Made by a program: the position numbers and the translations under genes. Positions 22,789 through 30,670 of a DNA stretch of 64,000 nt are shown here, in pieces (position 1 is the first letter of the stretch; the number at the start of each line of letters is the position of its first letter). The DNA is from Amycolatopsis acidiphila (GTDB taxonomy: Bacteria; Actinomycetota; Actinomycetes; Mycobacteriales; Pseudonocardiaceae). The notes under the pieces are model-generated. The model made no database searches. It was not told the origin of the DNA and worked only from the letters and a program-made list of their open reading frames with translations. The stretch is from contig NZ_CP090063.1 of NCBI RefSeq assembly GCF_021391495.1, positions 3,224,001-3,288,000 of the forward strand, read 5' to 3'.

Positions 22789-22941
22789 ACGAATTTCGGG
22801 CGCGGGTGATCCGCCTCACCCTTTTCGGGGTTAATCGTTTTGTGATCCGTGGTCCGGGAAATCGGACCGCGACCGCCGATGTGTTCGGCGGCCGATTCGA
22901 GATGAGAAGTTCGAAATGTATTTCTCGAGGAGGATCACATC

Positions 22942-23394
22942 GTGCCCACTCGATTACGCGGGCTGGCGCTCGCGTCGGCCGGCTGCGCCGTCGCGACCGC
23001 CGGACTGCTGGCCCCGGCCGCTTCCGCGGGCGCGGCGGAGCCCACCACGGGTGACCGGGTCGTCAACGCCGCGGCCGCGCAGGCGGGCAAACCGTACGCC
23101 CCCGGCGGCACCGGCCCCGGCAGCTTCGACTGCTCGGGGCTGGCGCAGTACGCCTACCGGCAGGCGGGGGTCGGCCTGCCCCGCACCGCGAGCCAGCAGC
23201 GCGGGGCGACGCGCACCTTGTCGCACGCCGACGCGCGCCCTGGTGACCTGATCTTCTTCAGCACCGGCGGCCGGGTCTACCATGTCGGCGTTTTCGCCGG
23301 CGGCAACAGGATGTGGGCGGCGCCGGAGTCCGGTGACGTGGTCCGGCTGCAGGACATCTGGACCAGCTCCTACACCGTCGGCCGCGGCTGGTGA
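22942..23394 (+). CDS. Secreted NlpC/P60 family protein (cell-wall endopeptidase type)
   Basis: A 150-aa exported protein. A signal peptide covers residues 1-31 (Arg-rich start, long Ala/Leu core, ASAGAAEP cleavage region), followed by a minimal NlpC/P60 domain that would cut stem peptides in peptidoglycan. The catalytic Cys64 lies in [13 protein letters not shown] and His114 in [11 protein letters not shown]. The third polar residue, usually His near 'MIHAP', is replaced by Ala in [10 protein letters not shown], as I recall for related actinomycete proteins. GAGGAGG lies eight bases before the GTG. An extended AT-richer leader precedes it, and a strong 18-bp hairpin begins four bases after the stop. 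Confidence 0.9.
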   Translation: MPTRLRGLALASAGCAVATAGLLAPAASAGAAEPTTGDRVVNAAAAQAGKPYAPGGTGPGSFDCSGLAQYAYRQAGVGLPRTASQQRGATRTLSHADARPGDLIFFSTGGRVYHVGVFAGGNRMWAAPESGDVVRLQDIWTSSYTVGRGW

Positions 23395-23397
23395 CGC

Positions 23398-23439
23398 CAC
23401 CCCGGGCCTTCCCGCCACCGCGCGGGAAGGCCTGGGGTG
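23398..23439 (+). terminator. Strong hairpin terminator after the NlpC/P60 gene
   Basis: An 18-bp stem with a single G-T pair (23398-23415 with 23422-23439) around the loop CACCGC, starting four bases after the stop codon. It separates the NlpC/P60 gene from glgA. Confidence 0.85.
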
Positions 23440-23562
23440 AAGCGCTTTCCGGCCACCTGTGGTCGGCATTCCCGTGCCCGTCCCGAAACCCGCCGGACAC
23501 CTGCCGCGGCAGCCGGCGGGATTCGTCCGGACAACGCACTGCGCCAACCCTGCCGGTGGCCG

Positions 23563-23568
23563 TAGGGT
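23563..23568 (+). promoter_or_regulatory. Predicted -10 element of a leaderless promoter (glgA)
   Basis: TAGGGT followed by six bases and then the ATG at 23575, with no Shine-Dalgarno sequence. The hexamer is the same as the one before the M55 gene. Confidence 0.5.
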
Positions 23569-23574
23569 CAGTTC

Positions 23575-24729
23575 ATGAGAGTCGGCCTGCTCACCCGCGA
23601 ATACCCGCCGGACGTCTATGGGGGAGCCGGGGTGCACGTGGAGTTCCTCGCCCGCGAACTACGCTCGCTCGTCGATCTCGACGTGCACTGTTGGGGGGCC
23701 GACCGGGACGGCGCGCACGGGCACACCGACGCCCATGGCTATGGCGGGCCCGCGTTCGCGACCATGGACATCGCGGTCTCGATGGCCGACGCGCTCGCCG
23801 GGCACGACCTCGCGCACAGCCACACCTGGTACGCCAACCTCGCCGGGCACCTGGCGAAGCTCGCCCACGGCATCCCGCACGTGATCACCGCGCACTCGCT
23901 GGAACCGTTGCGGCCGTGGAAAGCCGAGCAGCTCGGCGGCGGGTACCGGGTCTCGTCGTGGATCGAGCGGACCGCGTTCGAATCCGCCGACGCGATCATC
24001 GCCGTCAGTGCCGGAATGCGCCGCGACGTCCTCGAGGCCTACCCCGCGGTGCCGCCGGAGCGGGTCCACGTGGTGCACAACGGCATCGACACCAAGCTCT
24101 ACCAGCCGGTTTCCACGACCGGCGCGGTCCGCGCGCACGGCGTCGACCCGGACCGGCCCTACGTGTTGTTCGTCGGCCGGATCACGCGGCAGAAGGGCGT
24201 GCCGCACCTGGTCCGCGCGGCGGCGTCGTTCGCCCCCGGCACCCAGGTCGTGCTGTGCGCGGGCGGCGCGGATACCCCAGAGCTCGACGCGGAGTTCCGT
24301 GGGCTCGTGGCCGAGCTGCAGGCCGAGCGCGACGGCGTGTTCTGGATCCCGGAGATGCTGCCCCGCGAACAGGTCGTCGAACTGCTGACGCACGCGGCCG
24401 TCTTCGCCTGCCCGTCGGTGTACGAGCCGCTGGGCATCGTGAACCTCGAGGCGATGGCCTGCGGGACGGCCGTGGTCGCCAGCGACGTCGGCGGGATCCC
24501 GGAGGTCGTCGAGGACGGGGTCACCGGACTGCTCGTGCACTACGACGAACGCGACCCGGCCGCCTTCGAGGCCGGGCTCGCCGCCCGTGTCAACGAGCTC
24601 GTCGGGGACCCCGGGCGCGCCGCGGCGATGGGCGCCGCGGGGCGCACCCGGGCCGTCGAGGAGTTCGGCTGGGCCGCGATAGCCGCCCGGACCGTCGGGA
24701 TCTACCAAGGCAGCGGGAGGTCGTCGTGA
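23575..24729 (+). CDS. glgA: Actinobacterial GlgA/GlgM glycosyltransferase (GT4)
   Basis: A 384-aa cytoplasmic GT4 glycosyltransferase using ADP-glucose. Features: [24 protein letters not shown] (N-terminal lobe glycine loop), [29 protein letters not shown], and the donor-site motif [21 protein letters not shown] near residue 285. In mycobacteria the ortholog (GlgM) makes maltose-1-phosphate for the GlgE alpha-glucan route and also extends glycogen. The GT4 type and length of about 385 fit that enzyme, not the GT5 enzyme of E. coli. Its stop overlaps the GTG of glgC, which makes its donor, so the pair forms a translationally coupled operon. A leaderless promoter is predicted. Confidence 0.92.
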   Translation: MRVGLLTREYPPDVYGGAGVHVEFLARELRSLVDLDVHCWGADRDGAHGHTDAHGYGGPAFATMDIAVSMADALAGHDLAHSHTWYANLAGHLAKLAHGIPHVITAHSLEPLRPWKAEQLGGGYRVSSWIERTAFESADAIIAVSAGMRRDVLEAYPAVPPERVHVVHNGIDTKLYQPVSTTGAVRAHGVDPDRPYVLFVGRITRQKGVPHLVRAAASFAPGTQVVLCAGGADTPELDAEFRGLVAELQAERDGVFWIPEMLPREQVVELLTHAAVFACPSVYEPLGIVNLEAMACGTAVVASDVGGIPEVVEDGVTGLLVHYDERDPAAFEAGLAARVNELVGDPGRAAAMGAAGRTRAVEEFGWAAIAARTVGIYQGSGRSS

Positions 24730-25943
24730 ACGACGCGTCAGACGTACTGGGTATCGTCCTCGCCGGCGGTGAGGGCAAGCGCTTGATGCCGCTGACCGCC
24801 GACCGCGCGAAGCCGGCCGTGCCGTTCGGCGGCGTGCACCGGCTCATCGACTTCGTCCTGTCGAACCTGGTGCACGGCGGGATCCGGCGGATCTGCGTGC
24901 TCACCCAGTACAAGTCGCATTCGCTCGACCGGCACATCAGCACGACGTGGCGGCTCTCGTCACTGACCGGCGAGTACGTCACCCCGGTGCCGGCGCAGCA
25001 ACGGCTGGGGCCGCGCTGGTTCCAGGGCAGTGCCGACGCGATCCACCAGAGCCTGAACCTGGTGTACGACGAGTGCCCGGCCTACATCGCGGTGTTCGGC
25101 GCCGACAACATCTACCGGATGGACCCGCGCCAGATGGTCGAGGCGCACCTGAAGGCGGGCGCGGGCGTGACCGTCGCGGGCATCCGGGTCCCGCGCTCGG
25201 AGGCGAGCGCGTTCGGCGTCATCGACACGACCGACGGCACGCGCATCGACGCGTTCCTGGAGAAGCCGGCGGACCCGCCGGGGCTGCCCGACGCGCCGGA
25301 CGAGGCGTACGTGTCGATGGGCAACTACGTGTTCACCACCCAGGCGTTGATCGACGCGCTGCACGCCGACGCGAAGAACCTCGGTTCCAAGCACGACATG
25401 GGGCGCGACATCATCCCCGCGTTCGTCGAGCAGGGTGACGCGGCGGTGTACGACTTCACCACCAACGAGGTACCGGGGGAGACGGAGCGCGACCACGGGT
25501 ACTGGCGCGACGTCGGGACGATCGACAGCTACTACGAGGCGCACTGTGAGCTGATCTCGACGCTGCCGATCTTCAACCTCTACAACCGGCGCTGGCCGAT
25601 CCTGGCGCATCCCGCCCAGCGCGCGGCGGCGAAGTTCGTGGAAGGCGGCACCGCGAACCAGTCGATCGTCAGCAACGGCTGCATCATCTCGGGCGCGCAG
25701 GTGATCGAGTCGGTGCTCTCGCCCGACGTGATCGTCGAGAACGGCGCGGTGGTGCAGGGATCGGTGCTGCTGGACGGGGCGCGCGTGGGCGCGGGCGCCG
25801 TGGTGCGGCGGGCGATCCTGGACAAGAACGTGATCGTCCCGCCGGGCGCGCACATCGGCGTGGACATGGCACGGGACCGGGAGCACTACCACGTCAGCCC
25901 GGGCGGGATCGTGGTGCTCGGCAAGGGGGAGCGCGCCATCTGA
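24726..25943 (+). CDS. glgC: Glucose-1-phosphate adenylyltransferase
   Basis: A 405-aa cytoplasmic enzyme that makes ADP-glucose from ATP and glucose-1-phosphate, the committed step of glycogen and alpha-glucan synthesis. The nucleotidyltransferase domain has [20 protein letters not shown] near the start, [15 protein letters not shown] and [18 protein letters not shown]. The C-terminal third is a left-handed beta-helix ([14 protein letters not shown] hexapeptides, [19 protein letters not shown]). GTG 24726 overlaps the glgA stop (GTGA). The length matches mycobacterial GlgC. Allosteric control by sugar phosphates is expected from the family. Confidence 0.96.
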   Translation: MNDASDVLGIVLAGGEGKRLMPLTADRAKPAVPFGGVHRLIDFVLSNLVHGGIRRICVLTQYKSHSLDRHISTTWRLSSLTGEYVTPVPAQQRLGPRWFQGSADAIHQSLNLVYDECPAYIAVFGADNIYRMDPRQMVEAHLKAGAGVTVAGIRVPRSEASAFGVIDTTDGTRIDAFLEKPADPPGLPDAPDEAYVSMGNYVFTTQALIDALHADAKNLGSKHDMGRDIIPAFVEQGDAAVYDFTTNEVPGETERDHGYWRDVGTIDSYYEAHCELISTLPIFNLYNRRWPILAHPAQRAAAKFVEGGTANQSIVSNGCIISGAQVIESVLSPDVIVENGAVVQGSVLLDGARVGAGAVVRRAILDKNVIVPPGAHIGVDMARDREHYHVSPGGIVVLGKGERAI

Positions 25944-25964
25944 TCGGCGGTCACCTGATCCGGT

Positions 25965-26010
25965 GGTTCACCCATACCCGCAGCTCATCTGGGGTACGCA
26001 TGGGTGAACC
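25965..26010. terminator. Extended stem-loop downstream of glgC
   Basis: GGTTCACCCAT (25965-25975) pairs perfectly with 26000-26010. Inside it, ACCC/GGGT and CAG/CTG form a second helix with a bulged G, closed by the loop CTCAT. No U-tract follows. The strongly paired 46-nt unit may be the glg terminator, or a regulatory structure for the gene that starts about 30 nt later. Confidence 0.6.
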
Positions 26011-26037
26011 CGGAGATCCGCTCCGGGGGCACGAGGG

Positions 26038-27615
26038 GTGGTGACGGTCGGTATGTCGATGATGGGGTTGAGCGGCGGGGCCTTGGGGCTGATCGCGCTC
26101 GTGGGACTGATCGGCCTGCTGGGACTGCGGGGCCTGCGCACCCCTCGTGCGACTGGTGACCCGCTGGAGCGCTACCCGGAGGCGAACCAGCGCCCGGTGC
26201 CCTTCGCCGACCGGCGGTCCTCCCCAGCGGCCTCGTGGAGCCGTCCCGGGTTCGAGGATGACCTGATGCCGGGTGGCGGTCTCGGGGACGTCCCGCCGGC
26301 GCCGCGGTCCGGTGTGGACTTTCCGGGTGCTCCGGTGCCGGGGTCGTCCGGGGTGGGCGGTGCTCCGGCCGCTCCGGTTGCGGCGTCGTCCGGGGTGGGG
26401 GTCCCGTCGGCTGGTTTCGAGGCGCAGCAGTTGCCGGCGTCGTCCCGGGTGGGCGGTGCTCCGGTCCCGGCTTCCGCCGAGGTCGAGGCGCAGCCGCGGA
26501 TGGCGGGCCCGGCTTACACCGGGATGGCGGCTCCGTCCAACATGGAGGGTTCGCAGGCGGGCGTCGAGCACTCCTGGTTCGGCACGTCAGCGCCGCAGGA
26601 GGGTGCGGTGGGCCTGGCGCAGGAGTCGCGTGTGGACCTCACTCGGGAAGCGCCGCTCTACGGGGTCCCGGCCGCGCGTCAGCAGCCCCTGGCCGAGAGG
26701 TTGCCGACGGGGACGCCCCCGAGAGAAGGGGTGTTCGCCGGCGAGTTCATGCCCGTGCGGCCGGGGGAGTCGCCGAGCTCCCCAGGCCCGGCGACGGCGC
26801 CGTGGTCGGCCGAGGAGAGCTGGGAACGCGAGCAAGCAGCGCGCCGCGCCACGGAGGACCCCCCGACGACGCCCTTCGCGGCCCCCATGGCGGCTGGCGC
26901 GCAGGCGGATGCCGCCGCGGACGCCGGGCAGGCGAGTGTGGAGCCGAGTGCCGCGCCGATGGCGGCCGGGACCGGCCAGGCCAGCGGCGACGCCGCCCGG
27001 ATGGACGCGAGCTGGGAGCCCAGCGTCGCGGAAGCGCCGCCGGCCGCCCAGCCCGAAGAGCCGCCGCGGCGGGGACCGCGGCACGCACTGGTCGAACCGG
27101 ATGACGACGAGTTCGCCGAGCAGGTCCCGTCGACCGGGGAGCCCCAGTGGCCGGCGGGCGGGCTCGCACCCGCCGCGGGGCAGCAGGCGGAGTCCGGGAC
27201 CGGCCAGCACCACGCTGCCCGCGAGAGCGCGGCGCCGTGGAGCGAGCCTGCCGGGCAGGCGGAGGTGCCGGAGGTGGCGGAACCTCCGGCAGCGCAACAG
27301 GAAACGGCGGCGTCCAGCGGGCGCGGATGGGAGCAGCGGATCCCGCTGCCGCAAGCCGAACCTCGGCAGGCGCAGCCGCAGCGAGCCGAATACCAGCAGC
27401 CCCAGCCCGAACCCCAGCCCCAGCAGACTCCCGCGCCCACGGCGGCTCCCCAGGCGCAGCACCTGGCCACGCCGCCTGCCGAGCGGGCCTTCGAGTCGCC
27501 GCAGAGTAGTCGCGTGCGGCATCACCGGGGCCGGGACGGCGCGCTCGGGCACCGGCTGGGGCCGGTCGACCGGTTGCGCATGTGGTTCGGGCGGCGGAAG
27601 GCGGGGTCGAACTGA
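26038..27615 (+). CDS. Low-complexity membrane-anchored protein of unknown function
   Basis: A 525-codon frame that I do not recognise as a family. Residues 6-30 form one hydrophobic segment (GGALGLIALVGLIGLLGLRGL), and the rest is disordered and rich in Pro, Ala, Gln and Glu. Near residues 100-145 a repeated DNA unit, GTCGTCCGGGGTGGGCGGTG and close variants, appears about three times. The last 40 residues are basic (RHHRGRDGALGHRLGP... RMWFGRRKAG). The layout suggests an N-terminally anchored protein with a long extended region and a positively charged tail. The start is uncertain: GTG at 26038 or 26041, or ATG at 26053, after a weak GAGGGG. It converges on the next gene with a 21-nt gap. 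Long open frames on the other strand are composition artefacts. Confidence 0.6.
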   Translation: MVTVGMSMMGLSGGALGLIALVGLIGLLGLRGLRTPRATGDPLERYPEANQRPVPFADRRSSPAASWSRPGFEDDLMPGGGLGDVPPAPRSGVDFPGAPVPGSSGVGGAPAAPVAASSGVGVPSAGFEAQQLPASSRVGGAPVPASAEVEAQPRMAGPAYTGMAAPSNMEGSQAGVEHSWFGTSAPQEGAVGLAQESRVDLTREAPLYGVPAARQQPLAERLPTGTPPREGVFAGEFMPVRPGESPSSPGPATAPWSAEESWEREQAARRATEDPPTTPFAAPMAAGAQADAAADAGQASVEPSAAPMAAGTGQASGDAARMDASWEPSVAEAPPAAQPEEPPRRGPRHALVEPDDDEFAEQVPSTGEPQWPAGGLAPAAGQQAESGTGQHHAARESAAPWSEPAGQAEVPEVAEPPAAQQETAASSGRGWEQRIPLPQAEPRQAQPQRAEYQQPQPEPQPQQTPAPTAAPQAQHLATPPAERAFESPQSSRVRHHRGRDGALGHRLGPVDRLRMWFGRRKAGSN

Positions 27616-27636
27616 CCGTCGGCGACGCCGGCCCGC

Positions 27637-28959
27637 TCAGTACGCCCGTCTGTCGTTGCGCTGCCAGTTCCAGATCACGCTCAGCTTCGCCTCCTGGCTC
27701 AGCACCAGCACGAGCAACCGCAGCTGACTCTCCGGCAGCGGCGGTCGGACACCGGCCGGGACGGCGAACGTCCCGTCGTGCGAGAACGCTTTCAGCAGGT
27801 CCGTCGCCGTCCGGATGCCGGCCCGCCGCAGGGCCACTCGCGCCTGCGGCCCGCTCAGCGCCGCCGAGTCGGCCGCGGGCGTGCCGACCTGTGCCGAGCG
27901 CAGCTCCTTGCGGTTCGTCGAGTCCAGGTGGGTCAGCAGGAAAGCCTGGTCGAGCCAGTCGATCACGCGCCCCGGCGGGACCTTCGTGTGCAGGATGACG
28001 TCCACCAGGTTCATGCTCGTCAGGTTCTGCATGTCCTCGACGCCCTCCTCCAGCAGCCGCGTCTCGTACCACAGGTTCAGCCCGTCGAGCTGGTCCAGCG
28101 GGTACTCCGGCTTCAGCGGCGGGACGACCGTGCCGAAGGCCCGCGCCGTCGCGCGCTGGACCAGTTGCAGTCCCGCCAGCGGGAAGAACCCGATCAGGAA
28201 CGCGAGCGCCACCTCCGCGGTCACCGCGGCCGACGTGATCGCGCCGACGACCTGGTGCACCACGGCCACGATCAGCAGGACCAGCACGATCCGCAGGATC
28301 GCCGAGGTGTACGCGCTGGGCCGCAGGTCGGTCTGGAAGAACCGCCGCACCAGCATCCCGGTGACGAACGCGTACGAGCCGATGAAACCGTACTTCAGCA
28401 CGTCCCACACCCCGCTCGGCGTGGTGAGGAACGTGGTGTCCCACAGGATCGCCGCCCAGCCCACCGCGAGCAGCGTGGTGAACAGGAAGACCGGGAACAG
28501 TGACTCGGTGCTGATCGTCGGCCTGTCCTGGCCTTCGGTCCGGATGCGCCCGTAGTAGGCCTCGAACTTCTGCCGGTAGATGTCGTCCTGCTTTCGCCCG
28601 CCCTGTTCCCACTGCCCGTGGTAGGAGGAGTTGCGCGCCGGCTCGGGCAGGTGCTCCGACCGGTCCCAGCCCAGGCGGTGCAGCGTGAGCACGTACTCCG
28701 TCCACACCGCGTGTGCCCGGACGTAGAGGAACCGGACGTACAACCAGCCGGGCAGGAACGACAGGCACCACAGCACGAACAACTTCAACGCGCCAGGTCC
28801 CCATTCGCGCGCGACGGGCCAGCCGCGGTTCGCGAGGAACCCGGCCACGACGACCGCGGCGCCCGCGGCGAGCAGGATCAGGATGTTCATCCAACCGGCC
28901 ACCACCTTGCCGCGCAGCCACTGCTGCATGCCGGGCCAGTCGAAAGCCACGAAGCTCAT
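27637..28959 (-). CDS. Multi-pass membrane protein with a C-terminal helix-hairpin-helix-like segment, function unknown
   Basis: A 440-aa protein. Two hydrophobic helices at about residues 22-75 (NILILLAAGAAVVVAGFL; LFVLWCLSFLPGWLYV) are followed by a charged cytosolic stretch. Two to four further helices lie at about 155-265 (FPVFLFTTLLAVGWAAIL; ILRIVLVLLIVAVVHQVVGA). The soluble C-terminus contains VEDMQNLTSMNLVDVILHTKVPPGRVIDWLDQA and, near residue 370, LSGPQARVALRRAGIRTATDLLKAF, which looks like a helix-hairpin-helix motif. ATG 28959 has GAGGGGAGA just upstream; longer versions would run into the SH3 gene's leader. I do not know a characterised relative. Confidence 0.72.
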   Translation of the reverse strand: MSFVAFDWPGMQQWLRGKVVAGWMNILILLAAGAAVVVAGFLANRGWPVAREWGPGALKLFVLWCLSFLPGWLYVRFLYVRAHAVWTEYVLTLHRLGWDRSEHLPEPARNSSYHGQWEQGGRKQDDIYRQKFEAYYGRIRTEGQDRPTISTESLFPVFLFTTLLAVGWAAILWDTTFLTTPSGVWDVLKYGFIGSYAFVTGMLVRRFFQTDLRPSAYTSAILRIVLVLLIVAVVHQVVGAITSAAVTAEVALAFLIGFFPLAGLQLVQRATARAFGTVVPPLKPEYPLDQLDGLNLWYETRLLEEGVEDMQNLTSMNLVDVILHTKVPPGRVIDWLDQAFLLTHLDSTNRKELRSAQVGTPAADSAALSGPQARVALRRAGIRTATDLLKAFSHDGTFAVPAGVRPPLPESQLRLLVLVLSQEAKLSVIWNWQRNDRRAY

Positions 28960-29101
28960 CGAAGTCTCCCCTCGGTCGATGTCCGGGAAGTCGCCGCGCA
29001 CGGGCCGGAAGTGACACCCGTCACCCGACCGGCCCAGCGTTTGTACGTCCCTTGTATCGGCACCCTGGCCGCGCAGCTTCGGAACCACTGGGAGGACGGA
29101 C

Positions 29102-29392
29102 ATGAAATTCGCACAACGGATCGGGGGCCCGGTGGGCCTCGCGGCCGCGGTGGTGCTGATCGGCGCCGCGCCTGCGCTGGCGGCCACGGGCACCGTGCAC
29201 ACCGACTCGGGCGTCGCGGTGACGGTGCGTTCGGCGCCGAGCACCAGTGCCACCTCGGTGGGCACGGTGGCCGACGGCGCGTCGGTGTCGATCGACTGCC
29301 AGGCCAACGGCGACACGGTGACCGGCAACTACGGCACCAGCGACATCTGGGACTACCTCCCCGCTCGCGGAGGCTATGTCAGCGACACCTAA
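29102..29392 (+). CDS. Secreted bacterial SH3-domain protein, apparently truncated by a frameshift
   Basis: A 96-aa exported protein: signal peptide 1-27 (KFAQRIGG... APALAATG), then a bacterial SH3 domain (VTVRSAPSTSATSVGTVADGASVSIDCQANGDTVTGNYGTSDIW). Such domains bind cell-wall peptides and usually target a hydrolase. The frame stops at GGYVSDT-TAA (29390-29392), just before the strand that normally reads 'YVxTGSD'. That segment continues in the +1 frame as VHTSND, so the original protein was probably longer (see the next entry). A purine-rich GGGAGGA precedes the ATG at 29102. Confidence 0.75.
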   Translation: MKFAQRIGGPVGLAAAVVLIGAAPALAATGTVHTDSGVAVTVRSAPSTSATSVGTVADGASVSIDCQANGDTVTGNYGTSDIWDYLPARGGYVSDT

Positions 29393-29651
29393 GTCGCGGG
29401 TGCACACCAGCAACGACTCGAGCTACGACGGCTGGTGCGACCGCATCAACGCCCAGAACTACGGCTGGAACGCGAGCGGCTCGACGACCGCGTACGTGCA
29501 CACGATGATCTCCGCCGGTGGCGGGCAGTTCCTGTCCAACGACATCCACGGCGCCGGCACGTACACGCAGACCACGATCGCGGAGATCAAGAGCAAGTGG
29601 GGCCAGACCTACCTCGGCTGGGCGCAGCCGTGGTTCACGGTGAACCACTAG
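29376..29651 (+). pseudogene. Out-of-frame, internally shortened hydrolase-like C-terminal part of the SH3 protein
   Basis: Read in the +1 frame from inside the SH3 gene, this 91-codon frame contains SYDGWCDRINAQNYGWNASGSTTAYVH. This resembles the Cys-containing start of small actinomycete amidase/CHAP-like domains. A tail, SNDIHGAGTYTQTTIAEIKS followed by WGQTYLGWAQPWF, resembles their last strands. The middle block that normally carries the catalytic His and 'GHV' strand is missing. Together with the frame change near 29390 this looks like a decaying gene. Two alternatives are a sequencing error, and a separate overlapping gene starting at the ATG at 29376. That ATG sits in the SH3 coding sequence and lacks a Shine-Dalgarno. 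Confidence 0.55.
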
Positions 29652-29730
29652 GCGGGCGGGGCCGGGCGCTCTTCTTGCCGACGGGCATCGCCTGCCCGAG
29701 GCGAAGGCGACCCGCGCCCTCCCCGCGCCG

Positions 29731-30522
29731 CTACCGTCCCTTGAACTCCGGTGCCCGCTTCGCCAGGAAGGCCGCTGCCGCTTCCTTCGCGTCCTCCGTG
29801 TACTGCAGGCGCGCGTGCCGGTCGGCCTCGCGGTCGAGGTGCGCCGAGAAGTCGTCGGTGAGCGAGTCGTTGAAGTTCTGCTTGATCGCGGCCACCGCCA
29901 GCGGCGCGGCGGCGGCCAGGCGGGCGGCGACCTCCGCCACGAAGCCCGCCAGCTCCGGGTCCGGCACGCACCCGTTCACCAGGCCGATCCGCTCCGCCTC
30001 GCGGCCGTCGAACTTCGACGGCAGCAGGTACATCTCCCGCGCCTTGGCCGGGCCCACGATCCGCGGCAACGTCCACGAGCCGCCGAAGTCGCCGGACAGC
30101 CCGGCGGTCAGGAAAGCCGTGTTGAACCGCGCGCTTTCGGCGCAGTACCGCAGATCCGCCGCGCACGCCCAGGAGAACCCGGCCCCCGCGCAGGCGCCGT
30201 TGATCGCGGCGATCGTCGGCTTCGGCATCTCCGCCAGCAGCTGCGACGTGCGCATCGAGGTCCGCAGCCTGCCGATCCGGGTGGGCACGGGCAGTTCCGT
30301 GCCCCGTCCCGCCGCGAAGCCGTTGAGGTTGCCGCCCGCGCAGAACGCCCGCCCGCTGCCGGTCATGACCAGCACCCGCACGGCGGCGTCGGCTGCCGCG
30401 AGCTCCAGGGACTCCGTGACCGCGGTGAGCATCTCGGGGTTCATCGTGTTCATCGACCCGGGCTGGTCGAGCGTCAGCGTCGCCACCCCGCCGGCCACCT
30501 CGTAGCGCACCGGCTCACCCAT
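29731..30522 (-). CDS. Enoyl-CoA hydratase/isomerase family protein
   Basis: A 263-aa crotonase-fold enzyme. The first oxyanion-hole segment is RAFCAGGNLNGFA near residue 60. The second is INGACAGAGFSWACAADLRYCAE near residue 105. The position of the second catalytic acid reads GLSGDFGGSW, with Asp instead of the usual Glu, so an isomerase-like or other crotonase reaction is as likely as hydration. The C-terminal READRHARLQYTEDAKEAAAAFLAKRAPEFKG is the normal family end. GGGAGG lies five bases before the ATG. It is a single gene diverging from the D-peptide cluster. A TTCTAGAAGGACGTTCCAA element 25 nt upstream may be an operator. Confidence 0.9.
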   Translation of the reverse strand: MGEPVRYEVAGGVATLTLDQPGSMNTMNPEMLTAVTESLELAAADAAVRVLVMTGSGRAFCAGGNLNGFAAGRGTELPVPTRIGRLRTSMRTSQLLAEMPKPTIAAINGACAGAGFSWACAADLRYCAESARFNTAFLTAGLSGDFGGSWTLPRIVGPAKAREMYLLPSKFDGREAERIGLVNGCVPDPELAGFVAEVAARLAAAAPLAVAAIKQNFNDSLTDDFSAHLDREADRHARLQYTEDAKEAAAAFLAKRAPEFKGR

Positions 30523-30658
30523 CGGACCTCCCGGTTGTCATTTCTAGAAGGACGTTCCAACATCGGCCGGAGGGTGTCAAGGCCGGGTTCGTCTCGGCGA
30601 CCCGAAGGCGACGGCCGCGCTCGTGCCCGCGGACGAACTTCTCCCGCCGGCCCGACGC

Positions 30659-30664
30659 TACGTT
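30659..30664 (+). promoter_or_regulatory. Predicted -10 element of a leaderless promoter (start of the peptide cluster)
   Basis: TACGTT followed by six bases and the ATG at 30671, with no Shine-Dalgarno. It would be the main promoter of the following serine hydrolase and perhaps of the transporter genes. Confidence 0.45.
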
Positions 30665-30670
30665 CCCCCG

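Noticed and set aside
22789..22941. Possible c-di-AMP (ydaO) riboswitch before the NlpC/P60 gene
   Set aside because: Such genes often have one in actinobacteria, but the conserved GGG-GAATCC-type segments and pseudoknot partners were not found, and the leader is short.
26587..27552. Long minus-strand frames opposite the low-complexity protein
   Set aside because: The translations are Arg/Gly/Pro-rich and domain-free. The plus frame has a clear membrane segment and ordered ends.
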